Below are positions 20,669 through 33,663 of a DNA stretch of 64,000 nt, piece by piece. Source of the stretch: Melanopsichium pennsylvanicum (lineage: Eukaryota; Basidiomycota; Ustilaginomycetes; Ustilaginales); assembly GCA_900208305.1 (NCBI GenBank), contig OAPG01000002.1, positions 186,001 through 250,000 on the forward strand. Reading direction: 5' to 3'. How positions within the stretch are numbered: position 1 is the stretch's first letter; each line of letters begins with the position of its first letter. Under the pieces are notes generated by a model that was not told where the DNA came from, searched no databases, and saw nothing but the letters and a program-made list of their open reading frames with translations. The position numbers and the translations under genes are program-made.

Positions 20669-22940
20669 AAGTCGTATCCATTGCTTCCCAACCTTGTTTT
20701 TGTGAAAAAATGGGTTGTAGAATAATATCTGTCACGTTTGTTTGTACTGCGTCTGTTTTGTGCGTGCATACACTGTTCTGTATCTATGTTCTCGGTCTGG
20801 ATTACTGTTGTTGTTGTTGGATATGCATCTCGTCAGGCTGCTGTGTGCGTGGCTTGCAAATGATTCTGAACAAGATGTTATGGCGATGAACTTTCTAGGA
20901 GATAGGACGTGCAGTATAGATGAAAGTCTGACGTTGTTTTGGGCGCTTGATGATGTGAGATTTGCCTCACAGTCGACAATTCGGCAAGAGAGCGAAATGA
21001 TGGCCCTTTAAGTAACCGGTGGCTTCGATCCGGCTTCAGCAACTGTATGGAGCAAGGCTTGTCTATTCAGATTCGGAGCTCCACACAAACGCACTTATTG
21101 AGCCAACAGCCCTTGACAAGACCGACTTACACTGTAACAGAAGGGTCGACGATAGGGAACGGCGGTACCTGTCGATCTTTTCATTCGGAAGTCAGGCAGG
21201 GGTTTAGTTGGTGAGTAATGTCATCAATTGAAATGCGGAGGAAAAGGCGTCAGAGGACAGGAATAAGGATGGTACGGTGATAGTGTACCTGTAAGTGGCT
21301 TATTGCTGCATTGTTGCTGATGTTAGCTCAATCAAGGAAGCTGAACCTCGAGGAAAGATTATTTGTGACGTGAAAGTGCGTTGCGGAGATTGAAATAATT
21401 GGAAAATGCAGCGGCTCAAAATTGAATAGAATCTGCCATGGTGGTGCCAGAGCCAATTTTTTGGTCTGATCAAGAATGCCCAGCACTGGATTTCGGATAT
21501 TATAGCGCTTGAGGTTCGGGAACAACTACGCAAGCTCATCCTGCACTTCCCTTGTCATATTAGAACTAATTTGGCGCGCTTTTCTATTCATCTATATGTG
21601 AGGTCAGTCGCAGGCAAAAGTCCTCAATACGATGGTAAAGATCTCGAACATTTGCAAAACAGAGCTTTCTTTCCATCTGCTCTCGTTCTCCATGCCTTGC
21701 CGGATGTCGTGAAAGGGCAGGTTGAGTCTCACAGCGTCATTAAGACCTACCAACCTAAAAAATCTGATGGACTACGTATTTCGGTAACTCATGACGGGGC
21801 AATGTTGGAGGCAACCACAGCAAAGTCTTTCCGAGCAGTTTACTGGAATCGTGTCGGTCGTGAATGCAAACGAAAAAAAATTCCCATGAAAGTTTGCGAG
21901 TTGAGTCAGATGCAGTGCGCACCATTTCTTTCAGCGGAGGTGAGCGCTAAGCGAGGTTTAGTGTGCATTCGCTGAAATACCGATTGCAATTATCGGCCCT
22001 CGTGCGACGGATGGTCGGCTTCCCTGTCTGCTCATGATCTCAAACATGACAACAATCCTGGTCTCAAGACGTGGAACGAAGATGTGGTAGAACAAGCTCA
22101 AGTGAAGCGTTGCTATCAGTTCGAGCACTGTAGCATGATGCATCTTTTCCTTTACTGACAATGGAGGTGATAAGCGAGGCCACGAATATGGGTGATCGCA
22201 GTAAGACCGGGCTGGGAGAGGGTTTGGTTGATCTTAGGCGAGCACAAGTAGTCAATGTCAAGTTCCTGAAACAGCAACATTGCTAGCAAGACCCTACCGA
22301 AGTGGCTTGGGTGACGCCTTTCAAGAGAATAAAACGGCTTCTTGTTCGGTCGTACCATGCCGACTAAGCTCGTCTTCTGTTGCTCGCACCTGGCAATTTG
22401 TACAACAGCATGATAGTATCGATGTATAGCAATATACTGTGGAGAGAGGGAGAGAGAGGGAAAAAGTAGAGTTGCTAGCCAGCCATCCATTTGACAGGCG
22501 TGCAGCGTGACGGGCGTCAATTCAACTCAGCTCATTACACTCTTCTGTTGCCTCGTCGCTCGATTTTCTGAAAATAACAAAATCAAGCGCGTAGCCACAC
22601 CAACTGAGTGTTTCTGTGATGTCGATCCCCCTTTTCCCCTTCCCCATGCAGTCGGCCCAGAAATCGACGACGCTTTTCTTCTTCTTCAGCGAGCCTCGCA
22701 AAGCTTTTCGCCTGCGCGCATCCCTGTTATACCATATTAGGCACTGGAACAGTGTGATTTTGACACACTTTGGTTGTGCGAAATGCAAATTTCAACTGCA
22801 CGCCGCGCAGGTCGAGTGTTGCCCCGCACTCAATCACACGAACACACACCCTCTTTGCGCAAGCTTTGACACACACACACTTGCACTTTCTTCACACTAA
22901 GAACATTCGTTGCCGTGCAAATTCAAGTGCGATCCAGTAG

Positions 22941-22970
22941 GCCAATCTGGGAAGCGCCAATCTGGGAAGC
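22941..22970. repeat. Exact 15-bp tandem duplication
   Basis: GCCAATCTGGGAAGC occurs twice in immediate succession (22941-22955 and 22956-22970). It contains CCAAT, so the duplication could double a CCAAT-type site, but a replication slip is the simpler explanation. Confidence 0.8.
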
Positions 22971-23020
22971 GGACCTGGCTCGAGATTTCAAACTAGACCA
23001 CGGTCGGATGCCCTCTTTAT

Positions 23021-23067
23021 TTACAGTATGTCTTTACTACTGTGAAATTTACTGTATAATACAGTAG
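23021..23067. repeat. AT-rich palindromic cluster, left copy
   Basis: The segment has several TTTACTGT/ACAGTA units, including the near-perfect palindrome TACTGTATAATACAGTA at about 23050-23066 and AAATTTACTGTA before it. The same units recur at 23691-23716, about 650 bases downstream. Confidence 0.65.
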
Positions 23068-23690
23068 AATGACAATGAAACAAACCATGCTCAGACCTTC
23101 GTGCCTCATCAGCCAGTGCGCGGGCGAGGATCTGTGCCACTTGACCAAGCTACCACAGAAGAAGAAAGCTCGAAGGCACTGTACAATCAGGCACATCCCT
23201 CGGATCAAACACTACTGTAGCAGGATTGACTAAGGATAATTGGTCTACCACGCAGTCCCTGTGTAGTTGCTGCAGATGGACCGTGTTTCTGTTTGTCCTC
23301 TTGCTTGGGATTGAGTACAATATCAGGAGCACAAGAGTGTGCCCAACGTAGGCGTTCGAAGCAAATGACGGGAAAAAAAGGTTTGACAAATATTTATTAA
23401 TGAATGCATGCACATCGAGGTGTCCAACACAAATCCGAATTTGATTTCTGTGATGCACGTAGTGTCTTCTTTAGTCGATCGTGCATCCCATCCAATACAA
23501 AAAAAAAAATCTTGCAATCACTTTTCCTCATCCGTCTTCGCTTGTGCCATTGTGCAGCATCGAATTATCATTTGGCTCCCTCAATTTTCCCTTTCAGCTC
23601 GAGCCTCGCTTGTCACATCTATTTGGCCCTAAATCAATCAGACTCCGAAGACACAACACAACTGGGCGGGCTTGGAAACTAAATTCTTAC

Positions 23691-23716
23691 ACAGTAAAAT
23701 TTACTGTAAATTTTAC
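23691..23716. repeat. AT-rich palindromic cluster, right copy
   Basis: ACAGTAAAATTTACTGT followed by AAATTTTAC forms overlapping near-palindromes built from the same ACAGTAAA/TTTACTGT unit as the left copy at 23021-23067. The pair could be the ends of a small non-autonomous element or two binding-site clusters. Confidence 0.65.
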
Positions 23717-25086
23717 ACCAACATCTTCGCTCCGCCGTCAATCATGAGCCGCCGTCCAATCCGCCGCCGCTATACTTTTCTCTCACAGCAAAGCCTCACC
23801 TCCTTTTTCTCTTGGCTTGCTGTCTTGGATCTACCCCGCTCCCTTCCAATCACATTTCCCCAACTCGTCCAATTTTGGCTCCCATCATAGTCTCGCTACA
23901 CCATCCTTTCTCTCACGAAACAATGGGTCGAGAACCTCCTCGACCGGGTTTCCGCTTCAGGATCGACTGTGTCCTTGAATCCACTCTCCTTTTCCTCCTG
24001 ACAATGGACGCACACCGCCTCTCGTCTCCGCTTCCGATCCAAGGCCTTCTCCAGCTCTCAGCCTGCATTCGCTTCAGCTGAGTCGTCGTTCGTTTTCAAC
24101 TCTTGCTGACCCTTATAGACTCTCTTGAAATCATCTATCTCCCTTTTGATCAGCACTCTAGCAGAATGTCTTTCGCGTGTGCCGTTCGCCTGCACATCTA
24201 GTCAAAGCCATTTCTTAGCCGGCCTGTCTCTACTTTGCCCCGTCCTGCTTGCTTTGGTAGGTGCTCTGAATAGATCGCCCTTGCCTTGATATTTTCTGCC
24301 GTCTGCGTTTGCTTTGGCCTCTTTAGTCCCCTCGAGCAGCTGAGCTTGAGCCTTTGGTCTTTTGGCTGCTGCTCCATGCGTACGGCCTACTGAATTGTGC
24401 TGTACCTTTGTCCAGGACCGACGCCTGTGCCTGTGGACGGAATCCGAAAATCTCCTCCTCATCCACCTTGTCTGCCCGTCCTGAATGTCTTCCCTGTCCT
24501 GCACCCCAGATTCTTTTAGCTCTGCACTTTCCCTTGTCTACCCGTCAAGGGATTGCGTACGTGATACTGTCAACGCCATCCTTGCTCAATGAGCCTCTGA
24601 CTCTGACGTTGACATCGCCACTCCTTTCCAACTTCCCCATCCCTATCTCCTCGTCAATATTTTCCATCGCCATCATTACCATCTTCTCCGACACCGTCGT
24701 CACCGCGTCACCGATATTACTTCTTCCTCTCCTCATTCCTCTGTGATTCGGGACGTGATCGACGCTTCTCTTTCGACAACCACCGTCCCTAGACCTCTCT
24801 GTGTCGTGTCTCATTCTTTGAACTCGACTTCAGCGGCGACATCCTTCAGTAGATCTCAGCACACACTCCGACCTCCTTACCATCGCCAGTCGACCTTTCT
24901 CTCTTTTATAAGACGATCGCTGACCATATCGTCTGCCCTCAGTCTCCGCATCACTCCACGTAGTTGTGGCTTGAGACTCTGTACTTTCTGACAACAGGTC
25001 TTGCGTCATCTCGTCGACCCAATCACTTTCCCGCTTCTCCGCCTTACTATTCCGCAACTCATACTCGGGAGCTGAGTCCCCACAAC

Positions 25087-28000
25087 ATGGCGGACGACGG
25101 CTACGGCTCCCGGGAGAACCTCCGTCGACGCTCTGCTCCTCAGAGCGTCAACTCGGACGCTCCCGCTGCAGCTGGCTTCTATCAGCCTGGTCAACCCATC
25201 GGTTTCATCCGCGCTCGTGGCAGTCCTTACGAGAAGAAGTACTTTTCTCGAAAGCTCGGATACTGCTGTCTCTTCATCGCTCCAGGTTTCCTTCTCGTCA
25301 CCCTCGCCATCACCTTGCTTCCTGTTCTGTACGCCGTGGCCAACCATGCTCTTCACACAGCTGTGCTCCACGTGTACCAGTCCAACATCACTGCACCCAC
25401 CAACAACTCATTTCCGCTTACGCTTGAAGGTCAGACCACGAAGGTCGGCATTTTCCCTGCCCACCTCTACTTTAGGGAGCCAGTTCAGGTCTACTGGGTT
25501 CTGCCACCTCAGCCTGGCCAGGTAGCTTCGCCAGAGACCTTGACCGAGGTCAACCTTGGTCAGTTCCGTCTTGACTACATTGGTGCCGCTGCTGGTCATG
25601 GCCGTATCAAGCAGGTACGTACATCGCTTTCTTCTTACACGCTATTTGCCCTTCCCTTCTTTTTGCCCACAAACTGACTTGATTCCATATCTCTTTCGCA
25701 CGCTAGGCCACCAACTTCGAGATTCACGATGTCGAGGGTTTCGGCGAATTTGCTAAGTTCCTCATCTCCCAGCCTGAGTTCACATGGAAGCTCAATTGCT
25801 CTAGCGTCCACGTCGAGGCCTTTTCGTTCTTGCCAACCTACAAGAACGTGGTCTTCAACAAGCACATTATTATCAAGGGTTTCAACAACTTCGAAGATGT
25901 CGAGATTCTGGACTTCCAGCTTCCCGGTGACGATCCTCAGGGTGGCATCTCGCTCTCTGTAACCACCTCGCTCGTCAACCCTTCGCCTTTCGGTGTTCAG
26001 CTTGGCACTCTCGACCTCGGCCTCTACTACCAGGGCTTGTTCCTCGGTCCCGCTAGTACCTCGAACCTGAACGTTTCCACCGGACGCAACGTCATCACGC
26101 TCAACGGCCGACTCGTGCCTCATAATGACAACGCCACCGCTCTTGACTTGCTCGGAAAGCTCTTCACCGGCTACATCAATGGTCAGACGCTTCCAACCCA
26201 GGCTCGTGGTGTCTCCGTCCGCCAGGCGGACGGTCAAAACATTGGGTGGCTCAGCACTGGTATCACCGCCCTCGAATTGGCAGTACCTCTCAAGGCTCCT
26301 CAGCCTATCAACCCCATCAAGAGCATCAGCATTGGCTCCTTGGCTTTGGCCTACACGCCTGAGACTGCCTACGACCCTACTGCCTTCTCAAGCGCTCTCT
26401 CGGCCGTGCTCGGTCTTCCCTTCGGATTCTCGCTTTCCATCGTTGACACTGCCAACACCTTCACCATCCTCTTCCAGGGTGCGCAGGTGGCTACCATCAA
26501 CTCGGCCTACTCGAACACGACCACCCAGCTTACGCTTGTTAGCGCCGGTCAGACCGCAGGTACTCTCAACTTGACCTTGCCCCCCTCGACGCTCACCCTC
26601 GCCAATGACACCGCGGCTGCCCGCAAGGAGCTGGAGGATTTCCAGACGTATCTCACTCTCAGCAACGGTACTGCTATCCGTCTCCAGGGTGCTGCCAAAG
26701 CTGTCACTGACACTCCTCTCGGACGCGTTTTGCTCGATGGAATCATCTTTGATGTAGACAGTGGTCTATTGGGTCTCCAAGGCCTGAACGCTTACCCCAC
26801 GCTCATCACCAGCGTCGATGTGACTGGCGGTACTAGTGACGGCATCTTGCTTTCGGTCGGGACCACATTGGTCAACCCTTCCAACTTGAACCTGACCATC
26901 GGCGACAGCTCCTTCCAGCTGGTCAACCGCGACGTGCTCGGCACCGTCACCATTCCTGGTCTCAACCTGATGATCGGCAGGAACGACGTGAACGCCACCT
27001 CCGTCTTTAATCCGAATACAAGTCCTTACGGTCTCGAGACCCTCAACCGCTTCATCTCGGGTCAAGACACTGACCTCGGTATCAATGGTTTCTCAGGCTC
27101 CACCCAGGTTTCGTCGCTTCTGCCCGCTCTTTCGCAGATCCGTCTCAAGTCGACGCTTCCCGGTCTCAAATCGACCCTCGTCCAATCCGCCAATTTGACG
27201 GTCCTCGATACCACAGGTATCACCAACAACGTGGCGAACTCGACCGTCTTCCTTGCCAATCCCTTCACGTCGGCGCTAACCATCACGCGAATTCGCTCCA
27301 ACGTCACTTCGCACGGAATCTTTGTGGCTAGCATCGACACCCCGCTCAACTTTGTTGCTCAAGGACATGCTGTCACCCAATCGCCCCCGATTGCACTCGG
27401 CCTGAATCTCTATCCTCCCGACATTTTTGCCCTTGTGCGCGCGCTTGCCATTCAGAGCGGGCAAAACCCTGCTTACATCGATGGTGTTGTTCAGCTCGGT
27501 GGCTACACTCTGTCACCAACAACCTCTGCAAACACCCGCCGCTCGCTCATCGAGGACGAGGAGGATTCTTACGACTACGAAGAGGACAATGAGCTCGCTT
27601 ATGCCATGATGGACGGCGTCAACAGCGTCGAGACGCTCGCCAATGTTGCTGATTGGGCTGAGCGCGACGAGTCCATGGCCGTCGACGAAACTGGTACGCT
27701 CAAGAAGCGCGCTAACCTCTACACAGGCTTCGATCTGCCCAGTTACATCGACCGTGCTTTCCGCTCGGCCACTACCAACCTTGAGATCGTGTCCGAGGCC
27801 AATATCGGTGACTACTCGACCACGCTCACCTTCGCTCAGCAGGACGTGCCCCTCGGTACCGATGTTACGCTCAATCTGCTTCTCCCCGTTCTTGCCGGTC
27901 CCATCGTGCAGAAGATCGTCGACAACGCCATCCTCAACATTGACCGAGTCACCATCCTTAACCCGCAGCAGAACTCGTTCCAGACCGCTTTGCAGGGTAC

Positions 28001-31000
28001 CATCACCAACTCTGGTCCCTTCGACGCTACCATCCAGTTCACCAACGGTCTCAATGTCACCTGGAACGGCCGTCTTCTCGGTCAGATTGCCATGCCCAAC
28101 GTCTCGCTTGCCGGCGATGTTGGTGCCACGCTCGAGATTCTGGCTCAGTTTGTTGTCGCTGATGTTGGCTACCTCACCGAATTCACCAGGTACCTCCTTA
28201 CCGAGCAGAGCTTCGTGTGGAACATTGCTGGTGACGGCCTTAGTGTCGCTGCTCTTGGGATCGAGGTTAATGACGTCACGATCTCGAAGAATGTCATCCT
28301 GAGCGCTTTCAACGGTCTCAAGAACAGCGTCATCATCAACTCGTTCGACTTGCCCTCTAACGATCCTGCCGGTGGTATTCACCTCACTGCTGCAACCACC
28401 ATCTACAATCCGTCCCAGGTCGGTGTCCAGCTGTCTCGATTCGGTGTCAATCTGGACCGCAACAACACCTTCATCGGTCCCTCGGCCGCTCAGGACCAGT
28501 TTGTGCTTCAGGCTCTTGCGGTCACCACCCTGCCGTTGGTGGGTCGACTGGTGCCTCAGACCACCGATCAAGGTCTTGCCATTCTCTCCGAGATCTTCAC
28601 GCGCTTCGTTGCAAACATGAACACTGAAGTCATGGTCTTGGGTGACTACGCTGGTCCCGAGAATGTCACTTGGCTCAATGATGGCATCAAGGCGCTTTCC
28701 GTGCAGGTTTCGCTGCCTTCGCAGCAGTTCACGGTTATCCGAACCATCTCCATCAACCAGATCTCACTTTTCTTCACCCAGCAGACCGCATGGAACCCGC
28801 CTAGCAGCTCCAACGACACCCAGTCGCAGTTCTTCATTCCCTTCGCCTTCCCGCTGGATATCCAGCAGGTCGGCGGTGGCTTCATCGCCAACTACCAGGG
28901 GCAGGACATGGCTGTGCTCGACATCCCTCTGTCGCCTTCGATCACCGACGTGACTGCGCGAATCTTGACGCTCATGTTCAGTAACGTGCCCTTCGCGGTC
29001 TATGATAACCAGCACCCCAGGTTCTCGCAGTTCTTGGCTGATACCACAGCCAGCAACCAGGTCACCTTCAACTTGAACGGTCAGGCCAACACCAAGGTCA
29101 ACACCGCTGCCGGTCTCGTGTCGATCAACAACATTCCTTTCAACGTTGACACAAACCTATTGGGTCTGCAGAACCTCAATGCCCAACCCGCCATTGTCTC
29201 GAACCTCGATGTGTACCACGGTTACCCCTCGTACCTCCAGATCAATGTCGACACGACCTTATTCAACCCTTCACACATCACCATCGGTACTGGTGACGTA
29301 ACTTTCGACGTCTACTTCCAGGACCGCAAAATTGGAACCGCTGTGATCAGTGGTCTTGTGCTCGTGCCTGGTACCAACATCGTCCCCACCGAAGTGCGCT
29401 ATTCGCCTCAGGGAACTGCCAACACCCGTGCCGGTCAGACCTTGCTTGAGAACTACGTTCAAGGCATCGTCTCTAGTACAATCATCCAGGGCACACGAGA
29501 CACTACACCAATCGAGTCGCTCAAGCAGGCGCTCTCAGGCATCCAGCTCAATGCTGACATTCCTCCGCTCAGGCAGCTCTTGATCACTGTAGCCCGACTG
29601 ACGATCCCGCCAAACATCGCTCAGACCGGTATTGCGCAGGCCAACTTCGACCTCCGCAACCCCTTTACAGCTTCGATCAACTTGCAGAAGGTCAAAGCTG
29701 ACGCCTCTTATCAGGGCATTTTCCTGGGTGAGATCAACCAGGATCTGTCGAGTAACCCTATTCGAGCCCCTGGCCATACCACCATCTCGTCACGCTACCT
29801 GCCCTTCGCGTTCGATCTCGATCCGAAGAACCTCATCCGCTTCGTTCAGGCTGCTGCTGCCGCTACGGGCACCGATCTCGGCCCCCTCCCACCTCTCTTC
29901 GCCCAGGTCCTGGCTCAGGCGTCCACCCAAACCACCATCAGCCCTTACCCTGACTTCAACTCTACCAACTGTGTGTCGGGACAGCAGTTCGACGTGCTTG
30001 ATGCCGTCTTACGAACTGTTCAGGGTCTCACCACCCGGCTCGATGTCCAGTCGAGCGACACGTTGGACGACTACTTCACCAACCTCAACTTTGTTCAGCA
30101 GCCCGTACCCACCGAGACCGACCGCACTCTCCTTTACTTGCTCGGCCCCGCCGGTGCTCCCATCGTGCAGAATATCGTCGACCAGGCCGTGCTCACCGTC
30201 AGCATCGCCAATATCACCGGCGTTACCAACACCGGCTTCGATGTCTCGCTCTCTGGTTCGCTTACTGGCACCGGTCCCTTTGATGCGCTAATCGAGTTCA
30301 CCGAGCCCCTTACCGTCACCTGGCAGGGCAGGAACATCGCTCAGCTCTCGCTCCCACCGATCTGTGCCTTTGCCAACGTCGGTGTACCTACCTTGGTCAC
30401 AAGCGGTCACTTGACCATCACAAACTTGGGTGCGTTCACCGATTTCGCCACGTACATCTTGGCCAATCCCAGCTTCCAGTGGACTGTCTCGTCGCAGCAC
30501 CTCACCGTGCGTGCTCTGCAGATTATCTACAGCGATGTCATCATCTCAAAGAACATCAATTTTAAGGCATTCAACGGCTTGCCCGGTGTAACAACCTCAA
30601 ACTTTGACGTCTACGGCGAGACCAGCAATACCCTCCTCATCCGCACCGATGCCTCAATTCCTAACCCTGCCACACTGGGTATTCAGCTCGACACAGCCAA
30701 CTTCGAGATCTTCTTCATGGGTACCGACATTGGTCCTATCCACTCGACCAACCTCTTCTTGGCTGCTCTCACTACCACGAACACGGTTCTCGAGGGCGCC
30801 ATCACTGCCAAGTCGGGCCGCGATCTTCAGAACACCGGTATCCTGTTCATCAACTTCTTGCAGGGCATGACCCAGATTCTTCAGGTTACGGGTGTTTCCG
30901 TCGTCACTCAGGCCAACGGCAACCAGCCTGTCAACTGGCTCAGTGCTGCTTTCAAGACGCTCACTCTCAACGTCTCCCTTCCCGGTCGCATCTACCAAAT

Positions 31001-32879
31001 TATCTTCTCGATCACGCTCTCTGATCTTACTGTGTTCGTGAACGGCGACCCTGCCGACTCGTATGTGGTGCCTTCGAGTTCCAACTCGACCATCGCTACG
31101 TTTGCCAACCCCTTCATGTTCAGCTTGCAGCCCATCCAGGCTTCGCCCCACATCAATCTGTCGTACGCCAACGGCGACACTGCTTACCTGGACTTGCCGC
31201 TCGCCAACGTTCAGGCCGGTACCTCGCGTGGTCCTCAGGACTTCCAGGCTTTGCAGCTTATGTGGCGCAGGCAGGACATCGTAGCCGTCGACCGTCCCAA
31301 CTTCCAGGCCTTCTTCGCCCAGCTTACCGACACTCCTCGTGGAACGTTCGCTTTGCGGGGTGGTACTGACGTCGTTGCCAAGACCGTCATTGGAAACATC
31401 CCTATCGATGGCATTCCCTTCAATGTCACCACGACGCTCGCGGGTATCAACAGCTTCAATGGTGTAACGACTTTGTCAGATGTTACCGTCAGTAGTGGTA
31501 CCGAAGCCTTCCTCTGGGTTCCGCTCAAGGTCACGCTCGAGAATCCCTCGAACCTTACTGTGTTCACCAACGAGGCCTTCTTGCCCGTCCTCTTCTCCGG
31601 TACTGCCGTTGGTCGAGCCGAGATTCCGGTGCTTGGTCTCATTCCGGGAAGCAACTTGGTGCAGGCGTATTTCTACTATGCGCCTAACCCTCAAAACGAC
31701 TCGACCGCACAGCAACTCCTCCAGCTCTATATCCAGCCTTCCGAGACGGACGGCACCTCGCCTCAGTCGGCACCGCTCACCATCGATGGCTCGGCCGGCG
31801 TTCAGACCAACCTTACGCCGTATGACTCGCTACGCCCTGCCCTTGCCGGCGTCAAGCTGGCCACCTCGCTCCAAGGAATCGGATCGCGCATCGTCACCGA
31901 GATCAATGTGTACCTCACATTGCAGACCGTTCTCACCGGTATTCCAAATTTGCTGGGTATTTCTGGCGCTTTACCCATCGTCGAGATTGATCTCACGGCC
32001 CAGAACGTCCTCGACACCAATCTGTACCTGGTCGGCCTGCAGACCTCGGCCAAGATCGCAGGCTCCACGCCCAAGGATGCTTCTAACCCAGATGCGCAAG
32101 TGTCGTACACCTTCCCGACGCCGTTTGGCGTTCCTTCCAAGGGCTCGGCCAAGTCGCCAAGGGTTCCCAACGTTGTCTTGCCCAAGGGCCTGCTTGCTTC
32201 TCTCCCCGTCATTGATAAGAATTTGGACATTTACAACAATTTGCCAGTCCGACTGGGTCCCTCGGCTGGAGACAGCTACCTCGCACCGGGTCTCAACTAC
32301 AATGAGTTCAACATTCCAACCAGCTACTTCATCGATGCTGGAGGTGTCCTCATCCCGCTCAACCCGGTTGGGGCGATTGGTGATCTCATTTCGCAACTCA
32401 TTGCTGGCGGTCTTGACGTTGCCGGTGCCATAGATCAGCTGTTGAGCGGTGGCTTGCTCAACGGCAATGTGGCCTCAAGCCTCTCGACTGCAGGCAAGCA
32501 AGTGATCTGCACTTTGGGCTCGACCGTCAGTGGTATCACTGCCGGCTTGCTCAACCCGGTTCTGCAGGGTGCTGGCTGTCCGGGCGCGTCCTCGTCTTCG
32601 GCTGTCGCTTCATCAACCAACCCCGTAGCCTCGGCAGCAGCCGCAGGTGCTTCGACCGTGTCTGCCGTGGTCTCGTCAGCCACAGCCGCTGTGGCATCTG
32701 GCGTCGCCGCTGGTACCAGCGCGGTCGGCAGTGTCGTCAGCGCCGTGACTGCAGGAGTTGACAGTCTCGTCAACGGTGGCTCTTCGTCCGCTGCTACGTC
32801 AGCTACAACAACGTCTTCTGGCGGCGGTAACATTTTGAGCGACCTCATCCCACGCGCAGAGCCTACGCAGATGCTCTAG
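25087..32879 (+). CDS. Giant membrane-anchored DUF3712/LEA2-like protein, one intron
   Basis: Exon 1 is 25087-25614 and exon 2 is 25707-32879. The 92-nt intron (GTACGT to CGCTAG) is at phase 0, and the product is about 2566 residues. The hydrophilic N-terminus ends in a single hydrophobic helix at about residues 58-85; the rest should be extracytoplasmic and has many N-glycosylation sequons. The ectodomain shows three long repeats of about 750-810 residues. Each has submodule A (NPS/NPA near residues 267, 1076, 1828), submodule B (NPS near 565, 1362, 2121) and submodule C (NPF near 694 and 1493, degenerate near 2274). NP motifs in beta-rich modules are typical of DUF3712 and LEA2-like domains. 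An acidic linker between repeats 1 and 2 contains RR (787-788) and KKR (842-844), possible Kex2 sites. The C-terminal 110 residues are Ala/Ser/Thr/Val-rich. Function is unknown; cell wall, plasma membrane or vacuole are possible sites. Confidence 0.85.
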
Positions 32880-33663
32880 ATACCCTTTGCTGCTGAGTAT
32901 AGCAGGTCAGCTGGATAAGGCAAGTGACGCGGAGATCTCGGCTCGTTGCTGTATTGGGTCAAGGCTCCTCCTTGCCTTTTCAAGGATACATACCCTTGTT
33001 CCACATTTGCTTCAGACATACTTTTACCCTTTGCTTCGGTTTAATATTGGACCACAAATCTCTTTCACCCTCTCTTACTCTCTCTCTCATACACACACAC
33101 ACTCTCTCTCTCCTAAACACTACGGCGGAGTGGTGGTGACTTTGACACACGCTCGCTCTGTTTTCGATGGTCCTTGCCTCTTCTAACACACTTGTGTTTC
33201 GGTCTGTTTGATAATTTGGAACTCTGATCATTGGTTCAACTCTTTGAGTTTCAGCTTGATGTCTGAGTAGTGATTTGTCTGCTGCGAGCTTGAGAGATGC
33301 TCGAGATCTAGATGTTTGGACAAGGAGGTGAAGACGGCAATAGTTGGACGCACGCACCTGATTGTTGACTTTCGTGAATAATAAGGCAAAGAAGCCTACG
33401 CTGATTGAACACAAAGTACACACGGCAAGGCGACGTTGGTCGAGAATGAGCGCTGAGCCCAAGTGTGAACGACTGCGATATACTGCAGCCAACGAGCGCG
33501 GAGGGCTCGGTGGAACTTGACGTGTGAATTCATAGACCGAAACGACGGAACGCGTGTGTGGAGACACATGCCAAATTTCGGGGAAAGCTTAGTGTAGCTG
33601 TCTTATCTCTTTGCCGTCGTCGTTTCTTCTTTTCACGACCAAGCTATGTCTTTTTGAACCAAC
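32880..33663. other. Intergenic region with CT and CA microsatellites
   Basis: Simple repeats of CT and CA lie at about 33071-33112. Otherwise it is 3-prime sequence of the giant gene followed by the FRG1 promoter. No gene is seen. Confidence 0.5.
33645..33656 (+). promoter_or_regulatory. Minimal upstream reading frame before FRG1
   Basis: ATG TCT TTT TGA ends seven bases before the FRG1 start codon. If the leader includes it, ribosomes would have to leak past or reinitiate over a very short distance, which would lower translation of FRG1. Confidence 0.45.

Larger units (their letters stand above)
20669..25086. other. 4.4-kb gene-free region upstream of the giant gene
   Basis: Reading frames are short (at most about 135 codons) and none is recognisable. 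The left part (20669-22500) looks like ordinary non-coding DNA. A 15-bp tandem duplication lies at 22941-22970 and AT-rich palindromes at about 23021-23067 and 23691-23716 (separate entries). From about 24400 to 25080 the plus strand is strongly C/T-rich with many short upstream ATGs, and TTTTATAAG occurs at 24904-24912; this is probably the promoter and long leader of the gene at 25087. Confidence 0.5.

Noticed and set aside
21571..21975. 134-codon plus-strand frame in the 4.4-kb gap
   Set aside because: It opens with a non-ATG codon and shows no family likeness; probably random.
27513..28571. 352-codon minus-strand frame inside the giant gene
   Set aside because: Antisense to clear coding sequence and not similar to any family. 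The sense frame carries the conserved repeat modules.
31480..32433. 317-codon plus-strand frame inside the giant gene in another frame
   Set aside because: Its Arg/Ser/Pro-rich translation is typical of a shifted reading of biased codons; the main frame is continuous and repeated.
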